A stretch of 64,000 nt of DNA from Peptococcus simiae (GTDB lineage Bacteria > Bacillota > Peptococcia > Peptococcales > Peptococcaceae): assembly GCF_046097595.1 (NCBI RefSeq), contig NZ_JBJUVG010000004.1, positions 1 to 64,000 on the forward strand. Reading direction: 5' to 3'. Numbering within the stretch: the stretch's first letter is position 1; every line of letters begins with the position of its first letter. A program made the position numbers and the translations under genes. This document shows, one piece after another, positions 1 to 7,602 of this stretch. The notes below the pieces were generated by a model. The model worked only from the letters and a program-made list of their open reading frames with translations, was not told where the DNA came from and made no database searches.

Positions 1-936
1 ATGAGTAAAAAAATACTAGCAACTTTTATGACAGCAGCGCTTTTGATGATGCCGGGTCTGGCCTTGGCAGATAGTACAGATGTTAACCTGATTGTTAATA
101 ATACCTCTGTTACTACAGATGAAAATATAGGCCAGGTTTATATCAATAACCAGGACCGGACCATGATCCCCCTCCGGGTCGTCAATGACGCCTTTGGCTA
201 CCAAACCGACTGGCAACCTGACGGCACCATCCACATCACCGGCGCCGCCGGCACCGTTGACGTCACCCTCACCGTCGGCCAGGCCGCCTACACCGCCAAT
301 GGCCAAGCCGGCCGCTTTGCCACCCTGCCCACCCTGACCAATAACCGGACCTACCTCCCGGCCAGAGACTTTGCCCAACTCTACGGCCACATCTACTGGG
401 ATAGCCCCAGCCGGACCGTCTGGGTCTACCAGGGGAAAGAACCCCTCTACCAAGTCATCGGGACCAAAGTCCTCCGGGGCAGTGACACCGGCATCCAAGA
501 GCTAACCCTCCCCGCCGGCTACACCCCCTTAACCCAAACAGCCACCAACCCCCTCGTCTTAAAAGAGACCATCCAGGGCGTTACCTACCTAGGCCTGATG
601 ACCCAAGGCCAAGACTTTAGCCAAAAAGTCCCCCTCTTCCAAGTCAAAGACCAAGCCCTCATCTACCTGACCGACGTTTTCGGATCCAGCCACTTCTACG
701 TTGACGGCAGCAAAGTCTACTACACCGACGGCACCGGCGCCGCCAGCTGGACCAACCCCATCCAGCCCAACCGCCTCTACATCGCCGATACCGCCAGCGG
801 CCAAGTGACCAGCCACGACCTGGCCTTCCCCGTCAATACCAGCACCTTCTCCATGAAAGACGGCAAGCTCATCGCCACAGATCAGCAAGGCCGGGGCACA
901 GCCCGGGAGATTGAGCTGACAAAGCTTGGGGCCTAG
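1..936 (+). CDS. Secreted protein with copper-amine-oxidase-like N-terminal domain
   Basis: A 311-residue exported protein. Residues 1-23 form a signal peptide ending in LALA before DS. Residues about 27-145 match the copper amine oxidase N-terminal domain found in Clostridia and Paenibacillus surface proteins: a VNNTSV strand, then DRTMIPLRVV and NRTYLPARDFA, the paired beta-alpha units typical of the fold. The C-terminal half (about 150-311) is beta-rich with YxxDG-like strands; I do not recognise it. The family name is historical and no amine oxidase active site is present. The gene begins at the first base of the window, so its ribosome binding site and promoter are not visible. The first 150 bases are A+T-rich and the rest strongly C-rich, giving a sharp composition change inside the gene. 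Confidence 0.8.
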   Translation: MSKKILATFMTAALLMMPGLALADSTDVNLIVNNTSVTTDENIGQVYINNQDRTMIPLRVVNDAFGYQTDWQPDGTIHITGAAGTVDVTLTVGQAAYTANGQAGRFATLPTLTNNRTYLPARDFAQLYGHIYWDSPSRTVWVYQGKEPLYQVIGTKVLRGSDTGIQELTLPAGYTPLTQTATNPLVLKETIQGVTYLGLMTQGQDFSQKVPLFQVKDQALIYLTDVFGSSHFYVDGSKVYYTDGTGAASWTNPIQPNRLYIADTASGQVTSHDLAFPVNTSTFSMKDGKLIATDQQGRGTAREIELTKLGA

Positions 937-1036
937 TTGCTTGGCAGAGAGCAAAGGGGTTAATACCCAATATTATTGACTTAAGAGTCTAGTAAAAAAT
1001 AGATATTTCTCCTTTATATTCAGTATATAGATTAAC

Positions 1037-1120
1037 CAACTGGTGGCTGTTTTGAAAGGGCGCCATCAGTTGAGGGTATAAGTAATGACAAGTTGGATAT
1101 AGTGATGGTAGAAATACCAT
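1037..1120 (+). promoter_or_regulatory. Structured 5' leader ahead of the 1194 operon
   Basis: Two hairpins precede a terminator. The first pairs 1037-1047 with 1062-1072 (11 bp, one G-U). The second pairs ATGGTA (1105-1110) with TACCAT (1115-1120) around a GAAA tetraloop. Alternative pairing is possible: GCCATCA (1062-1068) can pair with TGATGGT (1103-1109), which would break both hairpins. A weak promoter (TTGACT at 976-981) lies upstream. The layout suggests an attenuator or riboswitch, but I cannot match it to a known class. Confidence 0.45.
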
Positions 1121-1121
1121 G

Positions 1122-1160
1122 CCCTGGGTGGTGGTGACCACCCAGGGTTATTTGCGTTTT
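1122..1160 (+). terminator. Intrinsic terminator or attenuator before gene 1194
   Basis: A perfect 11-bp stem (1122-1132 with 1137-1147) with a GGTG loop is followed by a T-rich stretch ending in six T (1155-1160). It lies only about 20 bases upstream of the Shine-Dalgarno of the next gene, so it is either the terminator of the upstream transcript or a regulated terminator in the leader. Confidence 0.7.
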
Positions 1161-1193
1161 TTCCAATCATTCGTTTTGGAAGGAGTTTTATAC

Positions 1194-1607
1194 ATGAAAA
1201 AGAATACGATCATAGCTTTAGCATGCCTTTTAGCCCTATCCCCGACCTGTATTTATGCCGGGCCGGTTGTTGAAAATGAAGACCCTCCGGCCGCTAGGGT
1301 GGTGTCGGAAGATATTGAGCTGAGGTCTGCTTATATATTTTCCGGTAATGTTAATAATCAAGCCTATTTTTCTAAACAAGCTTGGTTAAAGCCGGAAGAG
1401 GGCTCTTATGTAAATTATTGGATTAAGAATACCGGTGGTTCCCCAATTACGATCAATATCAACAACCAAATCTACCGGACCTTCTCCCCTGGCGAACAGG
1501 GGCATATTAGTGCTAATGTAACAATAAAACAGATGTATTACTTTAACGCTTATCCTACCTATGGCGGGATGCTGAATATGCAATGTGCTATTAGACAAAG
1601 GAAATAA
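1194..1607 (+). CDS. Small secreted protein, unknown function
   Basis: 137 residues, starting at the ATG preceded by AAGGAG at 1180-1185; a longer in-frame reading would run through the terminator hairpin and is rejected. Residues 1-22 are a signal peptide (MKKNTI..., ending IYA before GP). The mature part is polar and beta-rich with no lipobox. Its C-terminal 65 residues (GSYVNYWIKNTG..., then PGEQG, then YYFNAY) align by eye with the C-terminal part of the next gene (GRYVTFSVRNN..., PGKWG, YYSFTA), so the two are probably paralogous secreted domains. It sits 5 bases ahead of that gene and in the same operon as a two-component system, so a role as an envelope sensor, ligand or effector of that system is possible but unproven. 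Confidence 0.7.
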   Translation: MKKNTIIALACLLALSPTCIYAGPVVENEDPPAARVVSEDIELRSAYIFSGNVNNQAYFSKQAWLKPEEGSYVNYWIKNTGGSPITININNQIYRTFSPGEQGHISANVTIKQMYYFNAYPTYGGMLNMQCAIRQRK

Positions 1608-1612
1608 CTTCC

Positions 1613-2077
1613 ATGAAAAGGGTATATTTTATTAATCTTGCTATAATCACTTCTTTATTACTAACAGGCTGTACTTTAGATAACCTGAATACCTTAAACC
1701 AACCCACCATGAAAGAGTTAAGCCAGGAGAGACCCCGGCAAGTGGATCCTGCCCTGGGCTATATTGCGGATATTTCAATGCCGGCAGAGACCCATCCTTA
1801 CTTTTTTGGCCACCTGGCCAATGCCTACGCCTTTGACCGGAGAGAGATGCTTGACCCCCAGTTTGAGGGTCGGTATGTGACTTTTTCTGTGCGTAATAAT
1901 ATGGAAAGGGAAGTCTATATGTTTATTGATAACAACCGGGGGCCGACGGTCCAGCCCGGCAAATGGGGGCGGATGACCATCCCCCTGGGGGCGGTGCCCT
2001 CTTATTATTCATTTACAGCCGAAGCCAAGGACGGGGGCGAGGACCTGGATATTGACTTCCGGATAGACCAATGGTAG
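1613..2077 (+). CDS. Small lipoprotein, paralogue of the upstream secreted protein
   Basis: 154 residues. The N-terminus MKRVYFINLAII continues to a lipobox, LLTGC, so Cys20 should be lipidated and the protein tethered outside the membrane. The ribosome binding site AAGGAAA overlaps the end of the previous gene. The C-terminal domain (about 85-154) shares the order GRYV, asparagine-rich turn, PGKWG and YYSF with the protein at 1194, suggesting duplication followed by different export modes (soluble versus lipid-anchored). The response regulator starts 10 bases downstream, indicating one transcript. No family recognised. Confidence 0.72.
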   Translation: MKRVYFINLAIITSLLLTGCTLDNLNTLNQPTMKELSQERPRQVDPALGYIADISMPAETHPYFFGHLANAYAFDRREMLDPQFEGRYVTFSVRNNMEREVYMFIDNNRGPTVQPGKWGRMTIPLGAVPSYYSFTAEAKDGGEDLDIDFRIDQW

Positions 2078-2087
2078 GAGGTGGCTT

Positions 2088-2819
2088 GTGCGTATTCTGC
2101 TGATTGAGGACCAGCCACCGGCCCGGGAGGCTCTTTTGACCCTGCTGGAGGACTGGGTCCTGGACCACAAGGTCCCCTTTGACCTGGCAGCCGGGGCTGA
2201 CCTGGCTGACCTGGCGGCAGAGCTGACGGCGGACACGGCCCTGGCCATCCTGGACATCCGCTTGCCGGATGGGAATGGGGTAGAGGCGGTGGGGGACCTC
2301 CGTCGGCAGGGCTTTACCGGGGATGTTATCTTCATCACGGCCTACCCGGCCGGGACAGCGGCTGTGGCCAATACCCGGCCCTTCGGTTTTGTGGATAAGG
2401 GAGTCCCGGAAGAGACCTTTACAGACCAGCTGACCGGGCTCCTAGACCTCTGGCTGGAGACCTTGGACCGGCGCTATTACAGCTATTCCTTTAATAAGTC
2501 TACCTATACCGTGGCCCTTGACAATATCCTCTACTTTGAAAAGAAGGGCCGGATGGTCCGGCCCCACTTGCTGAAGGGGGAGAGTCCGGATTTTTACGGG
2601 AAGTTGGAAAAAATCAGCCAAGACCTGGATAGCCGGGTTTTTGCCATGGTCGGCACCATGTACCTGGTGAATATCCGCCATGTCCGCTACCTCCACCAAG
2701 GGAAGTTGATCTTTACCGGCGGTCAGGCGCTGACCTTTTCTATTCCCCTACAGAAACCCTTAGAAAAATTGCTCTTAGCCGGCTTTGAGGAGGTAGATGA
2801 CGGATGGATGGATTCCTAA
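2088..2819 (+). CDS. LytTR-family response regulator
   Basis: 243 residues, GTG start chosen because TAGGAGGTGG ends 3 bases upstream. The N-terminal receiver domain has the acidic pair E7/D8, the phospho-acceptor D56 in LDIRLPDG, the threonine in FITAYP and the lysine in VDKG. The C-terminal LytTR DNA-binding domain (about 130-235) shows YYSYSFNKSTYTV, ILYFEKKGR and FAMVGTMYLVNIRHV. This is the AgrA/ComE type of regulator, phosphorylated by a GHKL-class sensor kinase, which is the next gene and overlaps by 16 bases. LytTR regulators commonly control adjacent secreted products, which fits the two small exported proteins upstream. Confidence 0.93.
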   Translation: MRILLIEDQPPAREALLTLLEDWVLDHKVPFDLAAGADLADLAAELTADTALAILDIRLPDGNGVEAVGDLRRQGFTGDVIFITAYPAGTAAVANTRPFGFVDKGVPEETFTDQLTGLLDLWLETLDRRYYSYSFNKSTYTVALDNILYFEKKGRMVRPHLLKGESPDFYGKLEKISQDLDSRVFAMVGTMYLVNIRHVRYLHQGKLIFTGGQALTFSIPLQKPLEKLLLAGFEEVDDGWMDS

Positions 2820-4087
2820 CCCTGGCCTTGGGCCGCTGGCTCCTGCCGGTCTACGGGGTTAAGCTGGCCCTGCTGGTCCTGGCCCTGGTCGCCCTGCTCT
2901 ATGCCCGGCCCTTTAAGGAGCGGCCCCGGGTCCCGGCCGGCCTGGCCCTCTTAGGGAGCCTGGCCTTGCTGAGCTGTGCCTATGAGCCGGCCTTCCCCTA
3001 CCTGGGCCGGAATGGAGCCCTCTTTGCGGGGCTCTTGCTCTTGGCGGCCCTTAGCCGGGACCGGTGGCCGGTCAAGGCTCTAGAGGCCTTGATGCTGACG
3101 GCCCTCCTCATGCCGGCCCAGGCCCTTAGCTTTGAATTTTACGCCCAGGTGGTCATGCGGCCCCGGTATATCGGCTATAGCCCGGTCCAGTACCTGGCCT
3201 TCCACCTCTTTGACCTGGCCCTGGCCCTGGGGATGGTGGCTGCCTTCTATTACTTTCGCCGGGCCGGCCTGGTCCGGGAAATGGATAGGCGGACGGGCCT
3301 GGCCCTGGCCGCCGGGGCCGGCGGTGTCCTCCTGCTTTTTGACTACTATATCCGCCAGTATGGCCTGGTGGCTGCCCCCTTAAACCGGGTCCATGTCCTC
3401 ATCCTGGGGTCCAGCATGGGCATCTTTTTGCTCTTTCTCCTGGCCGGCCTCTTTTTCCAGAATAGGCGGCTGGCCCGGTCCCTGGTCCTTGCCGAACAGG
3501 ACTACAGCGGTCTTTTGAAAAAGGACCTCCAGGCCTACCACCGGTTGACCGAGCACTATTACGATGCCGAACACGACCGGATTAACCGGCTCAAGGCCCT
3601 CCACCGGCTCATCCTCTACCAGGAGAACCAGACCGCCCTGGAAAAAATGGAACAATGGCTGGCCTACAAGGGCCCCTTCCTGGAACGGGTCACCCCTCTG
3701 ACAGGGGACCAGCTGGTGGACGCCGTCTTACGGGTTAAGCAGGAAGAAGCCGGCAATATCCCCCTGGATATGCAGGTGACCGGCTACTTTCCCAAGGGGG
3801 ACCATGAGGACATGGCCATGGTCCTGGCCAACCTCCTGGATAATGCCCTTGAGGCCGCCCGGGCAGCAGACCGGCCCCAGGTCTCCCTAAACCTGATCAT
3901 CAAGTATGGGATGATCAGGGCCACCTTAATCAATACCTGGGTCCCCCAGGACAATAAGCAACCCGGCCGCGGCCTCTCCATTGTCCGCCGGATCCTGGAA
4001 GCACAAAACGGCCGGATGACCATCCGGACCCGGGATGACTACTACCGGGTGGATATCTTCGCCTATCTTAATGTGGATCCGGACTAA
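2804..4087 (+). CDS. AgrC-like membrane sensor histidine kinase
   Basis: 427 residues. About the first 225 are strongly hydrophobic, enough for six or seven membrane helices, followed by a linker (about 225-255). The phospho-acceptor region reads EHDRINRLKAL with H257, a variant of the HDYxNHL box of AgrC-type kinases. The C-terminal ATPase has an N box (LANLLDNALEAAR) and a G box (GRGLSIVRRILEAQNG). The gene overlaps the response regulator by 16 bases, so the two are translationally coupled. Membrane-spanning input domains of this class usually bind peptides or other envelope signals. A strong terminator follows 8 bases after the stop. Confidence 0.9.
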   Translation: MDGFLTLALGRWLLPVYGVKLALLVLALVALLYARPFKERPRVPAGLALLGSLALLSCAYEPAFPYLGRNGALFAGLLLLAALSRDRWPVKALEALMLTALLMPAQALSFEFYAQVVMRPRYIGYSPVQYLAFHLFDLALALGMVAAFYYFRRAGLVREMDRRTGLALAAGAGGVLLLFDYYIRQYGLVAAPLNRVHVLILGSSMGIFLLFLLAGLFFQNRRLARSLVLAEQDYSGLLKKDLQAYHRLTEHYYDAEHDRINRLKALHRLILYQENQTALEKMEQWLAYKGPFLERVTPLTGDQLVDAVLRVKQEEAGNIPLDMQVTGYFPKGDHEDMAMVLANLLDNALEAARAADRPQVSLNLIIKYGMIRATLINTWVPQDNKQPGRGLSIVRRILEAQNGRMTIRTRDDYYRVDIFAYLNVDPD

Positions 4088-4094
4088 GCTGACC

Positions 4095-4132
4095 CCGGTT
4101 GGTTTCCTCTAAAGGAAACCAACCGGTTTTTT
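4095..4132 (+). terminator. Intrinsic terminator of the two-component operon
   Basis: A perfect 13-bp stem (4095-4107 with 4114-4126), a 6-base loop and six T. Confidence 0.93.
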
Positions 4133-4150
4133 ATGGGCAGAGATAGAAAT

Positions 4151-4220
4151 GACGGCTATGGCAAAAAATCCGACAAGGTAAAAATATAGCCGGAAAATTT
4201 TGTTATAATGGGCTTATAAA
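4151..4220 (+). promoter_or_regulatory. Promoter, copy 1 of a duplicated 70-bp element
   Basis: Contains the extended -10 TGTTATAAT at 4201-4209 with no good -35. The whole 70 bp recurs, ungapped, at 4882-4951 with about 64 of 70 identities. It drives the membrane protein at 4326. The 5' leader after it (4221-4325) can form a hairpin between AGGCCTC near 4244 and GGGGCCT near 4275. Confidence 0.75.
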
Positions 4221-4325
4221 TAGCGCTAAGTGGATATGAAAGTAGGCCTCGTCAGCCAGTAATGGTGAGAAGAGGGGCCTTGAGGCTTTTAAGGATAGGT
4301 TCAACCCCGTGGGAGGGGAAAAGAT

Positions 4326-4754
4326 ATGAAGCAGAAATATCTGGGCCTTTTAGGGGCCATCATAATGGGTCTGGGCCTGGCGGCCTTGCTGATGGTGATC
4401 TATTTACGCAATAGGCCCCTCTTAATGATCCAGTTCAACGAGGCTGTCGGGCCGGTGGCTGTAGGAGTGCCCGGCTTTCTCCTCTTTGTGAGCACCATTT
4501 GCCTGCCCCTCGGCCTGGCCCTGGTCTACAGGGCCCTAGGGACGAGGGGGCAAAGGACCTACCTCCTGGCCCTCCTCCTGGCAGATGTTTTTTTCCTTGG
4601 CCTGAGTATGACCGTTTTCTTCCTGCCACTTGGCCAAGGATTAGTCAGCTGGTTCTATACCGGCGGCTTTATCCTTTGGACCGCCCTCCAGGTCCCGGCC
4701 GGCCTCTTCTTAACCCGGGACCGACCTGCCCGGTCAGGGGAAGAAAAAACCTGA
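4326..4754 (+). CDS. Four-helix membrane protein, unknown function
   Basis: 142 residues with four hydrophobic stretches (about 5-27, 42-63, 75-99 and 104-127) separated by short Arg-rich loops, and a polar tail ending GEEKT. The ATG follows GGGAGGGGAAAAG. No conserved family is recognised. Its promoter is almost identical to that of the WG-repeat lipoprotein 760 bases downstream, so the two genes are probably co-regulated although each is transcribed from its own start. Confidence 0.7.
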   Translation: MKQKYLGLLGAIIMGLGLAALLMVIYLRNRPLLMIQFNEAVGPVAVGVPGFLLFVSTICLPLGLALVYRALGTRGQRTYLLALLLADVFFLGLSMTVFFLPLGQGLVSWFYTGGFILWTALQVPAGLFLTRDRPARSGEEKT

Positions 4755-4776
4755 CAGTAAAAGAGGAGGTTTGTAC

Positions 4777-4863
4777 TTGGAAGAGGAGTATAGAACGGTT
4801 TTCTTCCATAAGCTAAAAAGGCTGCGAGTAAAGTGTAAAAAGACCTACTTGCTGCAAAAATAA
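4777..4863 (+). CDS. Possible 28-residue basic peptide
   Basis: A TTG-started reading frame with a good GGAGG at 4765-4769, 22 bases after the stop of the membrane protein. It encodes a Lys/Arg-rich peptide (MEEEYRTVFFHKLKRLRVK then CKKTYLLQK). It is too short to judge by coding statistics and may be chance; the remainder of the gap to 5085 holds the second promoter copy and its leader. Confidence 0.25.
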   Translation: MEEEYRTVFFHKLKRLRVKCKKTYLLQK

Positions 4864-4881
4864 AGAAAATATAAAGAAAAC

Positions 4882-4951
4882 GACGGCTATGGCACAAAAT
4901 CCGACAAGGTAAAAATATAGCTAGGGAATTTTGTTATAATGGGCTTACAAA
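4882..4951 (+). promoter_or_regulatory. Promoter, copy 2 of the duplicated 70-bp element
   Basis: Same element as at 4151-4220, offset 731 bp. The extended -10 TGTTATAAT is at 4932-4940. Conservation extends about 50 bp upstream of the -10, including the shared ATCCGACAAGG, which suggests a retained activator or operator site. It drives the lipoprotein at 5086 through a leader of about 130 bases. Confidence 0.75.
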
Positions 4952-5085
4952 ATATCGTAAAGGTAGAAAGGAAAGGCAGGCGATTCCAATGGGCGAGTAG
5001 GCTTGTAGCTTGTCGCAAGTGTTAGGGGAAAGAGAGCTATCTCAAATCAGTAAAAATATATATCAGGGGAAAAGGAGATGATGGC

Positions 5086-6324
5086 ATGAAATCGCTTAGC
5101 TCCATTATCCTGGCGGTGGCCTTAGGCCTTGGCCTAGTGGCCTGCGGTCAAGCAGACTTGGATCCTTCGTCGACTGAAGCGCCCCCTCAGACCAGTGAGG
5201 GCCGGGTCCTTGCGGCTCCCTTTGCCAAAGCGATCGGCCCTATAGATGACAAGGGGCGGACGGTGGTGTATAGTCCGGTAGATGCCAGTGGGGCGCTGAC
5301 CGTTGAGAGTAAGGCCCGGCTGGTGGATGATATGGGCAAGACCCTTCTGGAAACGGACTATAGGGATATCTGGCCCCTCTATACCGGTGATTATTACAAG
5401 TTCCGGCTGGTTACCGATGGCCCCTGGGGCCTGATGGATGCCCAGGGACAAGTCTTACAAGACCCCTTTGCCGATGCCCTTGAACCCTTTACCGATAAAG
5501 ACGGAAATCCTCGCTTTAGCTATCAAAAAGAGGGCCTGTGGGGCATTTACGACCCTCAAAGCCGGACCATGACCCCGGCCTTGAGTGAAAGCCTACCCCT
5601 GCCGGCCGGTGGTGGCTTTGTCTACAGTCAAAAGGATTTATTCGGACTGGCTGCCGGTGATGGTAGCCCCCTGGTCGAGCCGGTATTTGATTGGATTGGG
5701 CCCTTTGCTGAGAATGACCGGGCCTTATACCGGTCCGGTGATGAATACGGGATGATAAATGCCCAGGGGGATCGGGTGAAGACCCTTGACCTGCCCGGCC
5801 GGCTGGAAGCAACGAGTTTTTTAAACGGCCTACCGCTTGCTTATGAAAAGGATGGCCGCTGGGGGCTCTTGGATAGTGATTTCAAGGTCCTCCGTGAGCC
5901 CTTTGCCGATGCGGCCATTGCGATGATTTCAAGGGGCAGTCAGGATGACGGGTACGGCTTGTATGAAGAAAAAGGCCGGGTGGGCCTTTTAGACGCCAAG
6001 GGTAAGGTTTTGCGGAAGCCCTTTGCCGACCAGGTAGGCCCCTTTACCCCGGCCGGTCATGCCGTCTACCGGGATGGGTCCCAAGGAGGTATTATCGACC
6101 TAAAGGGAAAAGAAGTCACCCTTCCCGAAAACCAGGGCCTGGGGGACTTTAACGCTCTAGGCTATGTGCCCTTTAAGCAAGGAGGTAAATGGGGCGTGGT
6201 CAATGAAAAGGGCCGGGTCGTCGTCAAACCGACCTTGGCTGAATTGCGCCTGTTTACCAACGGGTCCCAGGCATGGTTTAGGGAAAAGGAAAATGGCCCC
6301 TGGGGGATTATTTCCTTGAACTAA
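5086..6324 (+). CDS. WG-repeat lipoprotein
   Basis: 412 residues. A lipoprotein signal ends at LVACG, so Cys20 is the likely lipid anchor. The mature protein is a series of WG repeats of about 45 residues, each with a G(P/L)WG core followed by a D/E-x-GKV strand and a PF motif: GPWGLMDAQGQV, GLWGIYDPQSR, LFGLAAGDG, EYGMINAQGD, RWGLLDSDFKV, GYGLYEEKGRVGLLDAKGKV, GKWGVVNEKGRV and GPWGIISLN. Such repeats form beta-rich surface domains of unknown biochemical role in many gut Bacillota. GGAG lies 8 bases upstream of the ATG. Confidence 0.88.
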   Translation: MKSLSSIILAVALGLGLVACGQADLDPSSTEAPPQTSEGRVLAAPFAKAIGPIDDKGRTVVYSPVDASGALTVESKARLVDDMGKTLLETDYRDIWPLYTGDYYKFRLVTDGPWGLMDAQGQVLQDPFADALEPFTDKDGNPRFSYQKEGLWGIYDPQSRTMTPALSESLPLPAGGGFVYSQKDLFGLAAGDGSPLVEPVFDWIGPFAENDRALYRSGDEYGMINAQGDRVKTLDLPGRLEATSFLNGLPLAYEKDGRWGLLDSDFKVLREPFADAAIAMISRGSQDDGYGLYEEKGRVGLLDAKGKVLRKPFADQVGPFTPAGHAVYRDGSQGGIIDLKGKEVTLPENQGLGDFNALGYVPFKQGGKWGVVNEKGRVVVKPTLAELRLFTNGSQAWFREKENGPWGIISLN

Positions 6325-6401
6325 GGCGATCAAAGGGCATTAAGAATACCTTATAGTGTGTGTAAAATTTGTAGAAAGCCGCTTCAGAAGGAGATGGTAT
6401 C

Positions 6402-6944
6402 ATGCGTAAGATAGTTTTATCGGCTTGTTGTGGTTTGGGCCTGGTCCTCTTGGTGACCGGCTGTGGTGGGTCGGAGGCGACGAGTGAGGGGGCTGCTTCT
6501 TCCGGGTCCGGCTCGGTGGTGGAGACCTCCCTTGCCGGGGAGACTTTGGAAGGTATTGTCGACCTGTCAGACCAGGAATATTTGGATAATGCCCAGTACA
6601 ATTATGAGCTGATTAAGGGGGAAATCGACAAGGCGGACCCCAAGGCACCCGTCCGGGACCTGACCCTGCAGGCCTTAAAAGATCTCCAGCCCCAACTCAA
6701 GCAGACGGCCTGGGATACCTATGAACGGAGCCTGGTCAAGGCCCAGGATGATATCCTCGGCAAGGGGGCTGACCTCCGGAAGGCTTCAGAGGCAGACAAG
6801 GATAAAATCAATGCCCGCCTGGCCCAGGAAGTCCCCCGGGCTCAAAACATGGTCTTGACGAAGAAGAACTTTCAAGAAATTGAGCGGGCAGACGGGTCCC
6901 GGGTTCTCTTCAGTACAGACGGGAATGTTGAAATCCATTCCTAG
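6402..6944 (+). CDS. Putative lipoprotein, unknown function
   Basis: 180 residues with a lipoprotein signal ending LVTGC, then a Ser/Gly/Glu-rich linker (about 25-50) and a mainly helical domain with many Lys, Asp and Gln (about 60-160). AGAAGGAG precedes the ATG. It follows the WG-repeat gene by 77 bases on the same strand and may share its transcript. No family recognised; it could be a helical envelope spacer or a substrate-binding adaptor. Confidence 0.65.
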   Translation: MRKIVLSACCGLGLVLLVTGCGGSEATSEGAASSGSGSVVETSLAGETLEGIVDLSDQEYLDNAQYNYELIKGEIDKADPKAPVRDLTLQALKDLQPQLKQTAWDTYERSLVKAQDDILGKGADLRKASEADKDKINARLAQEVPRAQNMVLTKKNFQEIERADGSRVLFSTDGNVEIHS

Positions 6945-7007
6945 GGAGCAGCTGGTTATCGGCTGCACTTGAATAAGACATCAGAAAAATAAAGTTTGCA
7001 TACAAAC

Positions 7008-7050
7008 AAGCAGCCCCTGACTGGGTGATAGGCTCAGTCAGGGGCTGCTT
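7008..7050. terminator. Bidirectional terminator between convergent genes
   Basis: A perfect 16-bp inverted repeat (7008-7023 with 7035-7050). On the minus strand it is followed by TTGTTTGTA, so it mainly ends the Nudix operon; on the plus strand the T run is weak. Confidence 0.8.
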
Positions 7051-7083
7051 GGGCTATAGGTTCCGGTTTTGGGCCGGTGGTTC

Positions 7084-7599
7084 TTATAAGGCTGCCAGGG
7101 CCTCGTGTAGGTAGGGGCGGCAGGTTTGGTATTGGATGATCTCAGGCTCGGCAAAGCGGTTAGCGGCGATGAGGGCGTCGATTTCTTCCAGGCTGGCCCA
7201 GCGGTAGTTGACGGTTTCCCCCGGTTGGAGGCGGATACCGTCCTGGGGGATGTCGGTGTAGTTGATGTAGCAATTGGCAAAGACCTGGCCATTTTGGATG
7301 ACGGCCAAGGGCTGGAGGGCTTCCGGGCTGGTGGCCAGGCCGGTTTCTTCCCGGAGCTCCCGGCTGGCGGCTTGGGCGGGGCTTTCGCCGGCAATGACTG
7401 AGCCGCCGGTGTTTTCCCACTTGCCGGGGCAGATGACCTTTTCCGGGGCCCGGAGGGTAATGAGTACCCGCTTTAGCCGGCGGTGGATGGTCCAGACGCC
7501 GATGATGGCGTGGAAGGTGCCCGGGGGCATGGCCTCGCCCCGGGGGTGGAGGTCGCCGGTGGGGCGGCCGGTATCATCCAATAGTTCCCAAAGTTCCAT
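7084..7599 (-). CDS. Nudix hydrolase
   Basis: 171 residues. The Nudix box spans about residues 66-88, with GGSVIAGESPAQA and then SRELREETGL, giving the metal-binding REUxEE core. The N-terminus MELWELLDDTGRPTG and HxIIGVW strand resemble the isopentenyl-isomerase-like (YfcD-type) Nudix group, which acts on nucleoside or prenyl diphosphates; the substrate cannot be told from sequence. It is the last gene of a minus-strand operon, 3 bases after the helicase stop, and ends at the bidirectional terminator. Confidence 0.88.
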   Translation of the reverse strand: MELWELLDDTGRPTGDLHPRGEAMPPGTFHAIIGVWTIHRRLKRVLITLRAPEKVICPGKWENTGGSVIAGESPAQAASRELREETGLATSPEALQPLAVIQNGQVFANCYINYTDIPQDGIRLQPGETVNYRWASLEEIDALIAANRFAEPEIIQYQTCRPYLHEALAAL

Positions 7600-7602
7600 G
7601 GT

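Noticed and set aside
1122..1160. T-box antiterminator resemblance (GGGTGG near a terminator)
   Set aside because: The GGGTGG is part of the terminator stem itself, the ACCGCG half of the T-box motif is missing, there is no specifier hairpin, and the downstream gene is not an aminoacyl-tRNA or amino-acid gene.
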